A DNA stretch of 64,000 nt from NCBI GenBank assembly GCA_036389485.1, contig DASVPR010000045.1, positions 1 to 64,000 of the forward strand, in the 5' to 3' direction. The DNA is from CADCVT01 sp036389485 (lineage in GTDB: Bacteria > Actinomycetota > Thermoleophilia > Solirubrobacterales > Solirubrobacteraceae). The translations under genes were made by a program, and so were the position numbers. Position 1 is the first letter of the stretch. Each line of letters begins with the position of its first letter. The notes beneath the pieces are model-generated. The model saw nothing but the letters and a program-made list of their open reading frames with translations, made no database searches and had not been told where the DNA came from. Shown piece after piece: positions 49,109-57,374 of the stretch.

Positions 49109-50709
49109 CCGCGCCTACGCCGGCCGAACTTGCCCTTGCGCTTCTTCGTGGCGCACGGATGGTAGACGCGCCGGCCGCGCAGCACCCGGCCGTCGGCCAG
49201 CGTGATCCGGATCGTCACGACCGCGCGGCCCCTCGGGAAGCCGCGCAGGTCGACCGGCGCGGTCAGCCGGGCGCCGCGGACCACCTTCACGCGCCTGCCG
49301 TTGACCAGCACCCGCGCCTCGAGCACGGTGACCCCGGCCGGCGGGCGGCGGAGCCGGATGCGGAAGTTGCGGCGGCTGCCGCAGGGGCGCTTGCGCGCCG
49401 AAGGCAGGAGCGCGATCTGGTTGGCGCGGACCGGCACGACGGGCTGGGTCAGCGGCGGGCTCGGCGGCGGGGCCGGGGGCGGCGCGGACGGCGGCGGGGT
49501 GTCGCCCGGCGGCGGGGTCGTGGTCCCTCCGCCGCCCCCGTCGGGCGGGGGCTCCGTCACGGGGTCCCCGGTCCGCAGCACGGTCATCGAGAGGAAGTCG
49601 CCGAGCACGACGTCGTCGCGCGGGTCGCCGTCGAGGTCCCCCGCTGCCCCGGCGGCGAAGTAGTCGTCCTCCGAGAGCTGCGCGCCGAGCGCGAACGCGC
49701 GGCCGCCCTGGTTCGTGAAGAACCGCGTCGGCGCGCCGGCGGCGCCGATGTCGAGCTTCCCGTCGTCGTTGAAGTCGCCGAAGAAGTAGTCGGCCGCCTC
49801 GTCGGCCGCGATCTCCTGCGGCGCGCTGAAGGTGCCGTCGGCGTTGCCCCACCGCACGTCCACGCTGCCGTCCATCACGAGGTCGGGATGGCCGTCCGCG
49901 TCGAGGTCGGCCGACGCGAGGTCGTCGAAGTAGTCGTCGAGGACGGTGTCCGGCTGGGGCGCGAAGTCGACGCCCGCGGCGCCGAAGTACCGGCCGAGCA
50001 TGTCCTCCCCCGGGAAGCCGCCGTCGCCCCAGACGTAGGCCAGGTCGGGGTCCGTGTCGGCGTTGAAGCGGCCCACCACCAGGTCGCCCGCGTAGTCGTT
50101 CTCCCTCGAGAACTCCGTGTGGTCGAGCGTGAAGGTCCCGGTCGGTTCGTTCTTCAGGATCCGCAGCGCCGCGCCGCTCGGGCCGCCCGAGCTGATCGCC
50201 TGCGTCGTGATGGCCAGGTCGTTGTCGGTGTCGCCGGTGCCCGCGTCGAAGTTCGCGGCGACCATCCCGACGGCGGGCACGAACCCGTCGCCGTCGTCGA
50301 GGTCGGTGTCCGGGCCCGTCGTGAACTCGCGCGGGCTCGCGACCTTGCGGAAGTGCGGCGTGAAGACGTAGGCGGCCCCCCCGATGTCGAGGTGGCCGTC
50401 GCCGTTGAGGTCGACGACGACGATCTGGTCGGCCGAGCCGCTCAGCTCCAGCGGCGGCGTGGCGAACGTCCCGCCGGCGGTCCCCCAGAACACGCTGATC
50501 GTGCCCCCGAAGTAGTCGCCGAGCACGGCGTCCCGGAAGCCGTCCTCGTCGATGTCGGCGACGACGACGTCGAACGGGTCGGAGTTCGTTTCGAACGGGC
50601 TGCCGGCGGCGGGGGTGAACGCGTAGTCGGCGGCGCCCGCCTGCGCCGTCGCGCCCAGGACGCCGAGGCAGGCGATGACGGTCAACCGGGCGATCCGTGC
50701 CACGTGCAC
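49105..50709 (-). CDS. Secreted FG-GAP/VCBS repeat beta-propeller protein
   Basis: A 534-residue exported protein. The signal peptide is ARIARLTVIACLGVLGATAQ. From residue 30 to about 400 it has FG-GAP/VCBS-type blades with Ca-binding-like DxDxDG loops: ADIDEDGFRDAVLGDYFGG, VDLNGDGHLDIGGA, ADLDADGHPDLVMDG and GDFNDDGKLDIGAAG. A Thr/Pro-rich linker and a basic C-terminal beta domain (about 440-534, RKRPCGSRRNFRIRL ... KKRKGKFGRRRRG) follow. The start is GTG 50709; an ATG upstream would overlap the divergent hydrolase. Likely a calcium-dependent surface protein. Confidence 0.83.
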   Translation of the reverse strand: MHVARIARLTVIACLGVLGATAQAGAADYAFTPAAGSPFETNSDPFDVVVADIDEDGFRDAVLGDYFGGTISVFWGTAGGTFATPPLELSGSADQIVVVDLNGDGHLDIGGAAYVFTPHFRKVASPREFTTGPDTDLDDGDGFVPAVGMVAANFDAGTGDTDNDLAITTQAISSGGPSGAALRILKNEPTGTFTLDHTEFSRENDYAGDLVVGRFNADTDPDLAYVWGDGGFPGEDMLGRYFGAAGVDFAPQPDTVLDDYFDDLASADLDADGHPDLVMDGSVDVRWGNADGTFSAPQEIAADEAADYFFGDFNDDGKLDIGAAGAPTRFFTNQGGRAFALGAQLSEDDYFAAGAAGDLDGDPRDDVVLGDFLSMTVLRTGDPVTEPPPDGGGGGTTTPPPGDTPPPSAPPPAPPPSPPLTQPVVPVRANQIALLPSARKRPCGSRRNFRIRLRRPPAGVTVLEARVLVNGRRVKVVRGARLTAPVDLRGFPRGRAVVTIRITLADGRVLRGRRVYHPCATKKRKGKFGRRRRG

Positions 50710-50726
50710 GGCGTGACAGTACGCTC

Positions 50727-51857
50727 GTGCGGATCGCCACGTCAATACGCCGAATTGCGTATCTCCTCGCGCTCACCGCGCTGCTCGCGCCCTCGAAGGC
50801 CGCCGCGCGGGTCCCGGACGGCTTCGTCGGCGCCATGCTCGACGGGCGCGCCGAGGCGCTCGGCCCGGCCGGGCTGGCGCGCGAGCTGGACGTCATGCGC
50901 GCCTCCGGCGTCCAGACCGTGCGGGTCGTCTGGTCATGGCGCGACGCGCAGCCCTACGTGTCGTGGGACGCGGTGCCGGAGGTGGAGCGCGCGCGGTTCC
51001 GCGACGTCGGCGGCCTGCCGCTGAGCGTCGGGCGCCTCGACGCGCTCGTCGAGCTCGCCGCCCGCCGCGGCCTGCGCGTCTTCCCGGTCGCGGTCTACAC
51101 CCCGGTGTGGATCGTGCGGCGCCTCGGCGTCCTCGGCTCGCCGCCGCGAGCGGTGGGCCCGTACGCGGCCTTCCTGCGCGCCCTCGTCGGCCGCTACGGC
51201 AGCCGCGGGTCGTTCTGGCGCGAGCACCCCCGGTTGCCGCGCCGCCCGGTCCGCTGGTGGCAGCTGTGGAACGAGCCGCACCTCCGGGACTACTGGGCCG
51301 CGCCGTCGTGGTGGTCCGGCTACGCGGCGCTGGCACGCGCCGCGGCGCGCGCGGTGCATCGCGCCGACCCGCGGGCGCGGGTCGTCCTCGCCGGGCTGAC
51401 GAGCGACCGGCTGCCCGTCTGGGACCGGCTGGACCAGCTGCTGGCCGAGGGCGTGGGCCCCGAGGTCGACATGGTCGCCGCGCACGTCTTCACGTCCTCG
51501 CCGCGGAACGTCGTCCGTGCGCTGCGGCGCGTCCGCGCGACCCTGCGCGACTACGGCCTGGGCCGGGTGCCGATCGCGCTGACCGAGTGGAGCTGGGCGT
51601 CGTCGCGCCGCGGGCCGGCCTGGGCGACCACGCCCCGCGGTCAGGCGCGGCGCGTCGGTGCGACGCTCCGCCTCCTCGCCGCGGCGCGCCGCCGGCTCGG
51701 GATCCGCTCCACCGTCTACTACACGTGGGCGAGCCGCGAGGGCGGGAGGGCGTGGTCCTCGTGGGCGGGCCTGCGGCGCGTGCTCCCCGGCGGCCGCGTC
51801 GTGGCGAAGCCGGCGCTCGCCGCGTTCCGCCGCGCCGCGCGGGCGGTCCGGCGTTAG
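50727..51857 (+). CDS. Secreted clan-A glycoside hydrolase
   Basis: A 376-residue exported TIM-barrel enzyme. Signal region: AYLLALTALLAPSKAAA. The acid/base Glu183 is in LWNEPH and the nucleophile Glu287 in LTEWSW, as in GH39/GH5-like clan-A hydrolases. It lacks the extra C-terminal domain found in the hydrolase at 44.4 kb and ends in a basic FRRAARAVRR. It is divergent from the FG-GAP gene with 17 bases between starts, so promoters must overlap coding sequence. Substrate unknown. Confidence 0.83.
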   Translation: MRIATSIRRIAYLLALTALLAPSKAAARVPDGFVGAMLDGRAEALGPAGLARELDVMRASGVQTVRVVWSWRDAQPYVSWDAVPEVERARFRDVGGLPLSVGRLDALVELAARRGLRVFPVAVYTPVWIVRRLGVLGSPPRAVGPYAAFLRALVGRYGSRGSFWREHPRLPRRPVRWWQLWNEPHLRDYWAAPSWWSGYAALARAAARAVHRADPRARVVLAGLTSDRLPVWDRLDQLLAEGVGPEVDMVAAHVFTSSPRNVVRALRRVRATLRDYGLGRVPIALTEWSWASSRRGPAWATTPRGQARRVGATLRLLAAARRRLGIRSTVYYTWASREGGRAWSSWAGLRRVLPGGRVVAKPALAAFRRAARAVRR

Positions 51858-51881
51858 CGATCGCTACCGTGCCCGCCCGGC

Positions 51882-52607
51882 GTGTTCCCTCTCAAGGACA
51901 ACATCCCCACCGACCGCTTCCCGGTCGTCACGGTCGCGCTGATCCTGGCGAACGTCCTGATCTACTTCCTCCTGCAGGACGGCGGGTGGGAGATCACGCA
52001 GAACGACACCGGCGAGTGGTCGGTCGGGGAGTACGCGCTCGTGCCGTGCGACCTCACGGGCGAATGCTCCGCGCCACCGGGCCACATCAGCGACGTCGCG
52101 AGCGTCTTCACCTCGATGTTCATGCACGGCAGCCTGCTGCACCTCGGCGGCAACATGCTGTTCCTGTGGATCTTCGGCAACAACGTCGAGGACTCGATGG
52201 GCCCGCTGAAGTACATCCTCTTCTACCTGGCGGGGGGCGTCGCCGCGGACGCGCTGCAGATCGTCTTCGACCTCGACTCGCCGGTGCCGACGCTCGGCGC
52301 CTCGGGCGCGGTCGCCGCGGTGCTCGGCGGCTACATCCTCCTGTACCCGCGCGCCCGCGTGATCACGGTCGTGTTCATCATCATCTTCTTCACGGTCATC
52401 GAGCTGCCGGCGATGCTCGTGCTCGGGCTGTGGTTCGCGCAGCAGGTCGTGTTCGGGCTGCTCGAGTACCAGAGCGCGGGCGGCGAGGAGGGCGGCGTCG
52501 CGTACTTCGCGCACATCGGCGGGTTCGCCTTCGGCCTGCTGACGATCCGGATGCTCGCCACGCACGTCAAGGACGTCGCCGCGCGGCGACGCCCCGCTCC
52601 GCTCTAG
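51882..52607 (+). CDS. Rhomboid-family intramembrane serine protease
   Basis: A 241-residue polytopic membrane protease that cuts transmembrane helices. The catalytic serine is Ser141 in TLGASGAV and the catalytic histidine is His211 in YFAHIGGFAFG; the conserved HLGGNMLFLWIFGNNVED L1/TM2 region is present. Six helices are expected. TACCGT at 51865-51870 may be the -10 of a short-leader transcript. The next small gene starts immediately after its stop. Confidence 0.92.
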   Translation: MFPLKDNIPTDRFPVVTVALILANVLIYFLLQDGGWEITQNDTGEWSVGEYALVPCDLTGECSAPPGHISDVASVFTSMFMHGSLLHLGGNMLFLWIFGNNVEDSMGPLKYILFYLAGGVAADALQIVFDLDSPVPTLGASGAVAAVLGGYILLYPRARVITVVFIIIFFTVIELPAMLVLGLWFAQQVVFGLLEYQSAGGEEGGVAYFAHIGGFAFGLLTIRMLATHVKDVAARRRPAPL

Positions 52608-52778
52608 ATGGACCGCGCGATCCTCGCGGCCGCGCTCGCGTTCATCGTGCTGCTCGGCGGCCTGACGGTCGCGGTCGTGATCGAGCACGGGCCGGACATC
52701 CTCACGGCGGGCTCGCTGCTCGTGCTCGCGATGTTCGCGTTCGGCATCGTCGGCGCGCTCCGGCATCCTCCGGACTAG
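52608..52778 (+). CDS. Tiny two-helix membrane protein
   Basis: A 56-residue product. It has two hydrophobic helices, AILAAALAFIVLLGGLTVAVV (about 4-24) and AGSLLVLAMFAFGIVGAL (about 34-51), joined by an EHGPDIL loop. ATG 52608 directly follows the rhomboid stop, and the stop directly precedes the next ATG, so the three genes are packed without gaps. GC-rich third positions match neighbouring genes, which supports real coding. No function can be assigned; a small partner of the protease or of the carboxypeptidase is possible. Confidence 0.75.
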   Translation: MDRAILAAALAFIVLLGGLTVAVVIEHGPDILTAGSLLVLAMFAFGIVGALRHPPD

Positions 52779-53786
52779 ATGGCGCAGTACCTCGACAGCG
52801 CCTCGTCCCGGGCTCGGCGGGACGCTCAGCGGGCCTCGCGCCGGCGACGGACCCGCCGGCGGCTCGGGCTGCTCAGCGGCCTGCTCGCGGTCGTGTTGCT
52901 GCTCGGCGTGCTGGCGGCGAAGGCGGGCGACGATTCGGCGCAGTCCGGTCGTCCGGACCCGCAGCGCACCGTGCCGTCGCGCGGTCAGGAGGTCCTCGGG
53001 CCGCTGCCGAGCGACATCGACGTCGCCGACCAGACCGACGCGTTCACGGTCCCGTTCAAGAAGCCGCCGCGCGCCGGGATCCTCGTGAACATCGACACCG
53101 GCGAGGTGTTGTGGCGGCGCAACCCCGAGCGGGCGCTGCCGATCGCGTCGCTCACGAAGATGATGACCGCGCTCGTGACCGTCGAGCTGCTCGAGCCGGA
53201 CGACAAGGCGCGGATCACGCCCGCGGTCCTGCACTACACGGGGTCGGGCGTGGGCGTGCTGCCGCGCGGGAAGCGGGTCGAGGTCGAGCCTCTGCTGTAC
53301 GGGCTGCTGCTGCCGTCGGGCAACGACGCGGCGCGGGCGCTCGCGTTCCGGGCCGCCGGGAGCATCTCGGGGATGGTCCGCAAGATGAACACGAAGGCGG
53401 CCGAGCTGGGGCTGCGGTGCACGCGGTTCGCGGGGGTGGAGGGGCTTTCCCCGGGCAACCGGTCGTGCCCGATCGACCTGGTCGCGCTCGCCCGGCACGT
53501 GCTGCGCAAGCGGCGGATCGCGCGGATCGTGCGGCGTCGCCGGGCGATCCTGCCGTTCCCCGTCAAGGGCGGCAAGCTCTACCTGTACAACCACAACCCG
53601 CTGCTGCGCTCCGGCTACCGCGGGACGCTCGGGATCAAGACGGGCTTCACGGACGAGGCCGGGCGGTGCCTCGTCGCGGCGGTGCGGCGGCACGGGCAGA
53701 CGCTCGTCGCGGTCGTGTTGCACTCCCCGGACCCGGGTCGGCAGGCGAAGCAGCTGCTCGACCGGGGCTTTCGGGCTATCCGGTAG
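52779..53786 (+). CDS. D-alanyl-D-alanine carboxypeptidase (S11 penicillin-binding protein)
   Basis: A 335-residue membrane-anchored enzyme that trims peptidoglycan pentapeptides. A very basic cytoplasmic N-terminus (RRRRTRRRLG) and one helix (LLSGLLAVVLLLGVLAAK) anchor it. The three catalytic boxes of S11 peptidases are intact: SLTK (124-127), SGN (180-182) and KTG within GIKTGFTDEAG. The start follows the 56-residue gene with no gap. Confidence 0.93.
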   Translation: MAQYLDSASSRARRDAQRASRRRRTRRRLGLLSGLLAVVLLLGVLAAKAGDDSAQSGRPDPQRTVPSRGQEVLGPLPSDIDVADQTDAFTVPFKKPPRAGILVNIDTGEVLWRRNPERALPIASLTKMMTALVTVELLEPDDKARITPAVLHYTGSGVGVLPRGKRVEVEPLLYGLLLPSGNDAARALAFRAAGSISGMVRKMNTKAAELGLRCTRFAGVEGLSPGNRSCPIDLVALARHVLRKRRIARIVRRRRAILPFPVKGGKLYLYNHNPLLRSGYRGTLGIKTGFTDEAGRCLVAAVRRHGQTLVAVVLHSPDPGRQAKQLLDRGFRAIR

Positions 53787-54315
53787 CGCGCAGCGCGCGC
53801 TCGTACGCGGCGTGCGCCTCGTCGCTGAACAGCACGAAGACGATGTCGTCGACCAGGTGCTCGTCGGCGCGCGCCGCGGCGATCGCGACCTCGGCCGCTC
53901 GATCGAGCGGGTAGCCGTAGACGCCCGTCGAGATCGCGGGGAACGTGACGCGCTTGCAGTCGAGGTCGTGGGCCAGCCGCAGGGCGTTGGCGTGGCAGGC
54001 GCGGAGGACCTCGGGTTCGTTGTCGTCCCCGCCCCGCCAGACGGGCCCGACGGTGTGGATCACGTACCTCGCCGGGAGCCTTCCCGCGGTCGTGTGCTTG
54101 GCCTCGCCGGGCCGGCAGCCGCCGAGGCGGCGGCACTCCTCGAGGATCTCCGGGCCGCCGGCGCGGTGGATCGCTCCGTCGACGCCTCCGCCGCCTCGCA
54201 GCGACTCGTTCGCGGCGTTGACGATCGCGTCCGCCTCGATCTTCGTGATGTCGCCGGCGCGGGTGGTGATCACCTCGTGCCGGAGTATGGCGGCGGCGCG
54301 CCAAGGTTCGACCAA
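53776..54315 (-). CDS. Macrodomain protein (ADP-ribose-binding/hydrolase)
   Basis: A 179-residue macrodomain. The ADP-ribose loops GDITKIEADAIVNAAN, GGGGVDGAIHRAGG and the phosphate loop FPAISTGVYGYP are all present, as in O-acetyl-ADP-ribose deacetylases of the MacroD class. TTG 54315 is used because GGAGAAGG lies a few bases upstream; a GTG at 54273 would give a product starting exactly at the domain. It is convergent with the carboxypeptidase gene, overlapping by 11 bases. Confidence 0.9.
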   Translation of the reverse strand: MVEPWRAAAILRHEVITTRAGDITKIEADAIVNAANESLRGGGGVDGAIHRAGGPEILEECRRLGGCRPGEAKHTTAGRLPARYVIHTVGPVWRGGDDNEPEVLRACHANALRLAHDLDCKRVTFPAISTGVYGYPLDRAAEVAIAAARADEHLVDDIVFVLFSDEAHAAYERALRATG

Positions 54316-54491
54316 TGTGCCTTCTCCACAGTTGCCGCCATGCGAATCCCTGGAGCAGTCATTACAGCCCGCGGCAGGAGGTCGTCCGCCGTGACGACAC
54401 GCCCTCCCAGCGACAGCGTGAGCCTGTCGCAGAGGTGGATGTCGGTTCCGCTCGCCAGACCTCGGACGCTACGCCGGGCCTATAGTTCCGC

Positions 54492-54509
54492 GTTGACTGG
54501 TGGGTCAAC
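54492..54509. promoter_or_regulatory. Operator-like palindrome before the acyl-CoA dehydrogenase operon
   Basis: GTTGAC-(6)-GTCAAC is a perfect inverted repeat of the size bound by TetR-family repressors. It sits just downstream of a TATAGT hexamer (54481-54486) and ends 16 bases before the GTG of the first dehydrogenase gene, so it would cover the transcription start. No regulator gene is adjacent in the window. Confidence 0.5.
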
Positions 54510-54525
54510 CAGAGAGGATCGACGC

Positions 54526-55749
54526 GTGGACCTGAACGACACGCCCGAACAGGCCGCGTACCGGCAGCAGGTGCGTTCATGGCTGGAGGAGCACAAGGCA
54601 GAGGCGCCGGTCCTCGAGGGACCTGACGCGCTGGCCGAGGACGAGGTCATCCCCGCGCGGCGGGCGTGGCAGCGCAAGCTCGCCGAGGGCGGCCTCGCGG
54701 GCGCGACGTGGCCGAAGGAGTACGGCGGCCAGGGGCTCGGCCCGATCGAGCAGGTGATCATCTCGCAGGAGATCGCGCGCGCCGGCGTGCCCGGGATCCT
54801 CGACGTGATCGGCGTCGGGATGCTCGGCCCGACGATCATCGCCCACGGGACCGAGGAGCAGAAGTCGCGCTACCTCGGGCCGATGCTCCACGGCGACGAG
54901 GTGTGGTGCCAGCTGTTCTCCGAGCCGGCCGCGGGGTCGGATCTCGCCGGGATCCAGACGCGCGCGAAGAAGGACGACGGCGGCTGGCGGCTCACCGGGC
55001 AGAAGGTGTGGACGACGAACGCGCAGTTCGCGGCGTACGGCCTGATCCTCGCGCGCACGGACGCGGACGTCCCGAAGCACAAGGGCCTGACGATGTTCAT
55101 CCTGCCGATGGACGCCGAGGGCGTGACCGTCCGCGGGCTGCGGCAGATCTCCGGTGAGGCGGAGTTCAACGAGGTCTTCCTCGACGACGTTCGGTTGGAC
55201 GACGACCTGGTCGTCGGGCAGGTCGGCAACGGCTGGGGGACCGCCCTGACGACGCTCATGTTCGAGCGCGTCACGATCGGCTTCGGCTCGGAGGGGATGG
55301 GCTACCGGCCGCAGCGCTTCGCCGACGCGATCGCTTCGGATCCGGTCGCCTCCCGCGACGGCGAGGTCCGCCAGCGGCTGGGCCACATCGCGACGGAGCT
55401 GCTCGCGGTGCGGTTCACGTCGTACCGGATGCTGAGCGCGCTGCAGCAGGGGCAGATCCCGGGGCCGGAGGCGGGCCTGTCCAAGATCACGACGGTCAAC
55501 GCGGGGATCGCGGCGTGCGAGCTCGTGGCGGACGCCCTCGGTCCCGATGCCTTGAGGGAGGACGTGGAGAACCCGTTCGCCTACCACACGTCGTTCCTGC
55601 CCGGGCTGAAGTCCGCGGGCGGGACCGAGGAGATCCTGCGCAACACGATCGGCGAGCGGGTGCTCGGGCTGCCGCCGGAGCCGCGGCTCGACAAGGGCAT
55701 CCCGTTCAGCGAGCTGCGGGCCAAGGAGAAGGAGGCGGCGGCGCGATGA
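54526..55749 (+). CDS. Acyl-CoA dehydrogenase, subunit 1
   Basis: A 407-residue flavoprotein of the acyl-CoA dehydrogenase family. FAD/substrate segments: QLFSEPAAGSDLAG, TGQKVWTTNAQFA and GGTEEILRNTIGERVLGLP near the C-terminus. GTG 54526 follows an AGAGAGGATC purine stretch. The next gene encodes a second, shorter-type dehydrogenase and overlaps by four bases. Such pairs form alpha2beta2 enzymes in actinobacteria for steroid side chains or unusual acyl-CoAs. No other catabolic genes follow, so the substrate is open. Confidence 0.9.
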   Translation: MDLNDTPEQAAYRQQVRSWLEEHKAEAPVLEGPDALAEDEVIPARRAWQRKLAEGGLAGATWPKEYGGQGLGPIEQVIISQEIARAGVPGILDVIGVGMLGPTIIAHGTEEQKSRYLGPMLHGDEVWCQLFSEPAAGSDLAGIQTRAKKDDGGWRLTGQKVWTTNAQFAAYGLILARTDADVPKHKGLTMFILPMDAEGVTVRGLRQISGEAEFNEVFLDDVRLDDDLVVGQVGNGWGTALTTLMFERVTIGFGSEGMGYRPQRFADAIASDPVASRDGEVRQRLGHIATELLAVRFTSYRMLSALQQGQIPGPEAGLSKITTVNAGIAACELVADALGPDALREDVENPFAYHTSFLPGLKSAGGTEEILRNTIGERVLGLPPEPRLDKGIPFSELRAKEKEAAAR

Positions 55750-56906
55750 ACCTGGAGCTCTCCGACGAGCAGATCTTCCTGCGCGACGCCGCCCGGGACG
55801 CTCTGGGGCGGACCCGCACCGTCGAGGCCGCGCGCGAGGTGCTGGACGGCGGCTCGCGGCCCGACCTGTGGCCGACCGCGGTCGAGGCCGGCTGGTCCGG
55901 CCTGCTGGTGTCCGACGAGAACGGCGGCGCCGGGCTCGGTCTCTTCGACGCGATGCTCGTGATGCAGGAGGCGGGGCGGCGGTTGGCGGGCGTCGAGCTG
56001 CTCGGGCACCTGCCGGCGTCGGCGCTGCTCGATCTGGCGTCCCATTCCTCGGTCTCCGACGTCGCGGCGGGTTCGCTGCGCGCGGCGTTCGTCGGCGCGT
56101 TGCCGCCGGGGGACCTCGACTCGTCGTGGACGGTCGACACGGTGCGCGGGATGACGCGCGGTGAAGCGCCCACGTTCGACGGGTCGGTCGTCGACGGCTC
56201 GGTGGCCTGGGTCGTCGACGCGCCGGGCGCTGACGTGTTCGTCGTCGTCGCGCTGCAGGACGACTCGCCGGTGGCGGTCGTGGTCGAGGCCTCGGACGCA
56301 TCGGTCGAGGAGGTCTTCCGCTACGACCCGACGCGGCGGCTCGGTCACGTCTCGCTCTCCTCGGCGCCCGCGACCGTCCTCGACGTGGATCCGCGCGAGA
56401 TCGAACGCGCGTGGTACGTGGGGCAGGCGCTCCTTGCGGCCGAGTCCGTCGGCGCGGTCGAGGCGTGCATGGAGATGGCGATCGAGTACGCGAAGGAGCG
56501 GTTCACGTTCGGCCGCGCGATCGGCTCGTACCAGGCGATCAAGCATGGGTTGGTGGAGGTGCTTCGCCGCGGCGAGAACGCGAAGTCGCTCCTGTACTAC
56601 GCCGGCTGGGCGCACGCGAGCGGCCCGGACGAGTTCGCGATCGCCGCCTCCGCGGCGCGGTCCGCAGCTTCGGAGGCCCTCGACTACGCCGCCCGGGAGA
56701 ACATCTCCGTGCACGGGGGCATCGGCGCGACGTGGGAGCACGACGCGCCCCTGTTCTTCCGCCGCGCGCAGCTGTCGCGGCGGCTGCTCGGAGGAGCGGG
56801 CGCAGCGACCGACCGGGTCGCGGGCGAGCTGCTCGCCGGCGCCGCCCCGGGAGCCGCGGCGCCCGAAGAGGCGGCCTCGACAGCGGCGACCGCGGTCGAC
56901 CCGTAG
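55746..56906 (+). CDS. Acyl-CoA dehydrogenase, subunit 2
   Basis: A 386-residue partner subunit. The FAD-side motif of subunit 1 (EPAAGSD) is not preserved, while the C-terminal IGATWEHDAPLFFRRAQLS region, which carries the probable catalytic Glu in heterotetrameric enzymes of this class, is intact. RFTFGRAIGSYQAIKH is the typical helical segment. The tail is Ala-rich. ATGA overlap with subunit 1 indicates equal translation. A tRNA gene starts 38 bases after its stop. Confidence 0.9.
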   Translation: MNLELSDEQIFLRDAARDALGRTRTVEAAREVLDGGSRPDLWPTAVEAGWSGLLVSDENGGAGLGLFDAMLVMQEAGRRLAGVELLGHLPASALLDLASHSSVSDVAAGSLRAAFVGALPPGDLDSSWTVDTVRGMTRGEAPTFDGSVVDGSVAWVVDAPGADVFVVVALQDDSPVAVVVEASDASVEEVFRYDPTRRLGHVSLSSAPATVLDVDPREIERAWYVGQALLAAESVGAVEACMEMAIEYAKERFTFGRAIGSYQAIKHGLVEVLRRGENAKSLLYYAGWAHASGPDEFAIAASAARSAASEALDYAARENISVHGGIGATWEHDAPLFFRRAQLSRRLLGGAGAATDRVAGELLAGAAPGAAAPEEAASTAATAVDP

Positions 56907-56944
56907 CCAAGAACCCGCGCGGGCGGCTCTACACTCGCCCGCGC

Positions 56945-57017
56945 GGGGCCATAGCTCAGTTGGGAGAGCGCCTGCTTTGCAAGCAGGAGGTCGCCGGTTC
57001 GAGCCCGGCTGGCTCCA
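56945..57017 (+). tRNA. tRNA-Ala (anticodon TGC)
   Basis: A complete 73-base cloverleaf. The acceptor stem GGGGCCA pairs with TGGCTCC (one G-T), the D-arm is GCTC/GAGC, the anticodon arm CCTGC-TTTGCAA-GCAGG carries anticodon TGC, and the T-arm is GCCGG-TTCGAGC-CCGGC. The discriminator base is A. The 3' CCA is not encoded. Confidence 0.97.
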
Positions 57018-57066
57018 TCCCCCGAGGAAGAAGGCGCGTTTCAGGAACCTGGCGCGTAAACGCTCT

Positions 57067-57109
57067 GGGCGCGATCCGGCGCCCCGGTCGAGAAACGCGG
57101 GTGTTTTTT
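57067..57109 (+). terminator. Possible terminator after tRNA-Ala
   Basis: A GGGCGC...GCGCCC hairpin (57067-57084) is followed by a short GC-rich stretch and a run of six T (57104-57109). The T-run is about 19 bases beyond the hairpin, so the fit is loose. It would end the tRNA transcript before the metK leader. Confidence 0.35.
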
Positions 57110-57208
57110 CGGACGCCGCTCGGAAAACGGGCGAGCCTCCCGGCGAAGCGACGCGATCCGTGCGCTTCTTGTCCCGGGACGCGCTACGATCGCCGCAGTC
57201 GCCGCATA

Positions 57209-57345
57209 GGCGGCTCCAATTCGCAACCGAGGCCGTACAGCGCAGACGCGTTGTGCGGCCTTGGTGGTTGTAGGCGCATCCGCTAGCGTCGGTTCCGCGA
57301 ATTGGAGCCGCCTCGGCACAGGGTCGAGGCACAGCTCCTCGACCC
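57209..57345 (+). promoter_or_regulatory. Structured leader of metK, candidate cis-regulatory RNA
   Basis: A perfect 16-base inverted repeat (57209-57224 with 57297-57312) encloses 72 bases, most of which form an 18-pair hairpin (57226-57243 with 57248-57265, loop AGAC, with several G-U pairs). Downstream, GGGTCGAGG (57321-57329) pairs perfectly with CCTCGACCC (57337-57345). Alternatively, CGAGG (57325-57329) can pair with CCTCG (57311-57315). The mutually exclusive hairpins lie 16 bases before the Shine-Dalgarno sequence. The conserved cores of SAM-I, SAM-II, SAM-III, SAM-IV and SAH riboswitches that I know are not recognisable. No gene is supported in 57018-57374. Confidence 0.6.
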
Positions 57346-57361
57346 CCCGCCCAGGCGGGAG

Positions 57362-57368
57362 AAGGAGG
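57362..57368 (+). promoter_or_regulatory. metK Shine-Dalgarno sequence
   Basis: AAGGAGG six bases before ATG 57375. It is one of the strongest ribosome-binding sites in the window and lies directly downstream of the leader hairpins, so pairing changes there could gate it. Confidence 0.8.
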
Positions 57369-57374
57369 ATCGTC

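Noticed and set aside
54370..54480. A coding-like stretch on the minus strand between the macrodomain and acyl-CoA dehydrogenase genes
   Set aside because: The frame has GC-rich third positions in part but no start codon, is bounded by a TAG, and resembles no protein I know. I see nothing firm here.
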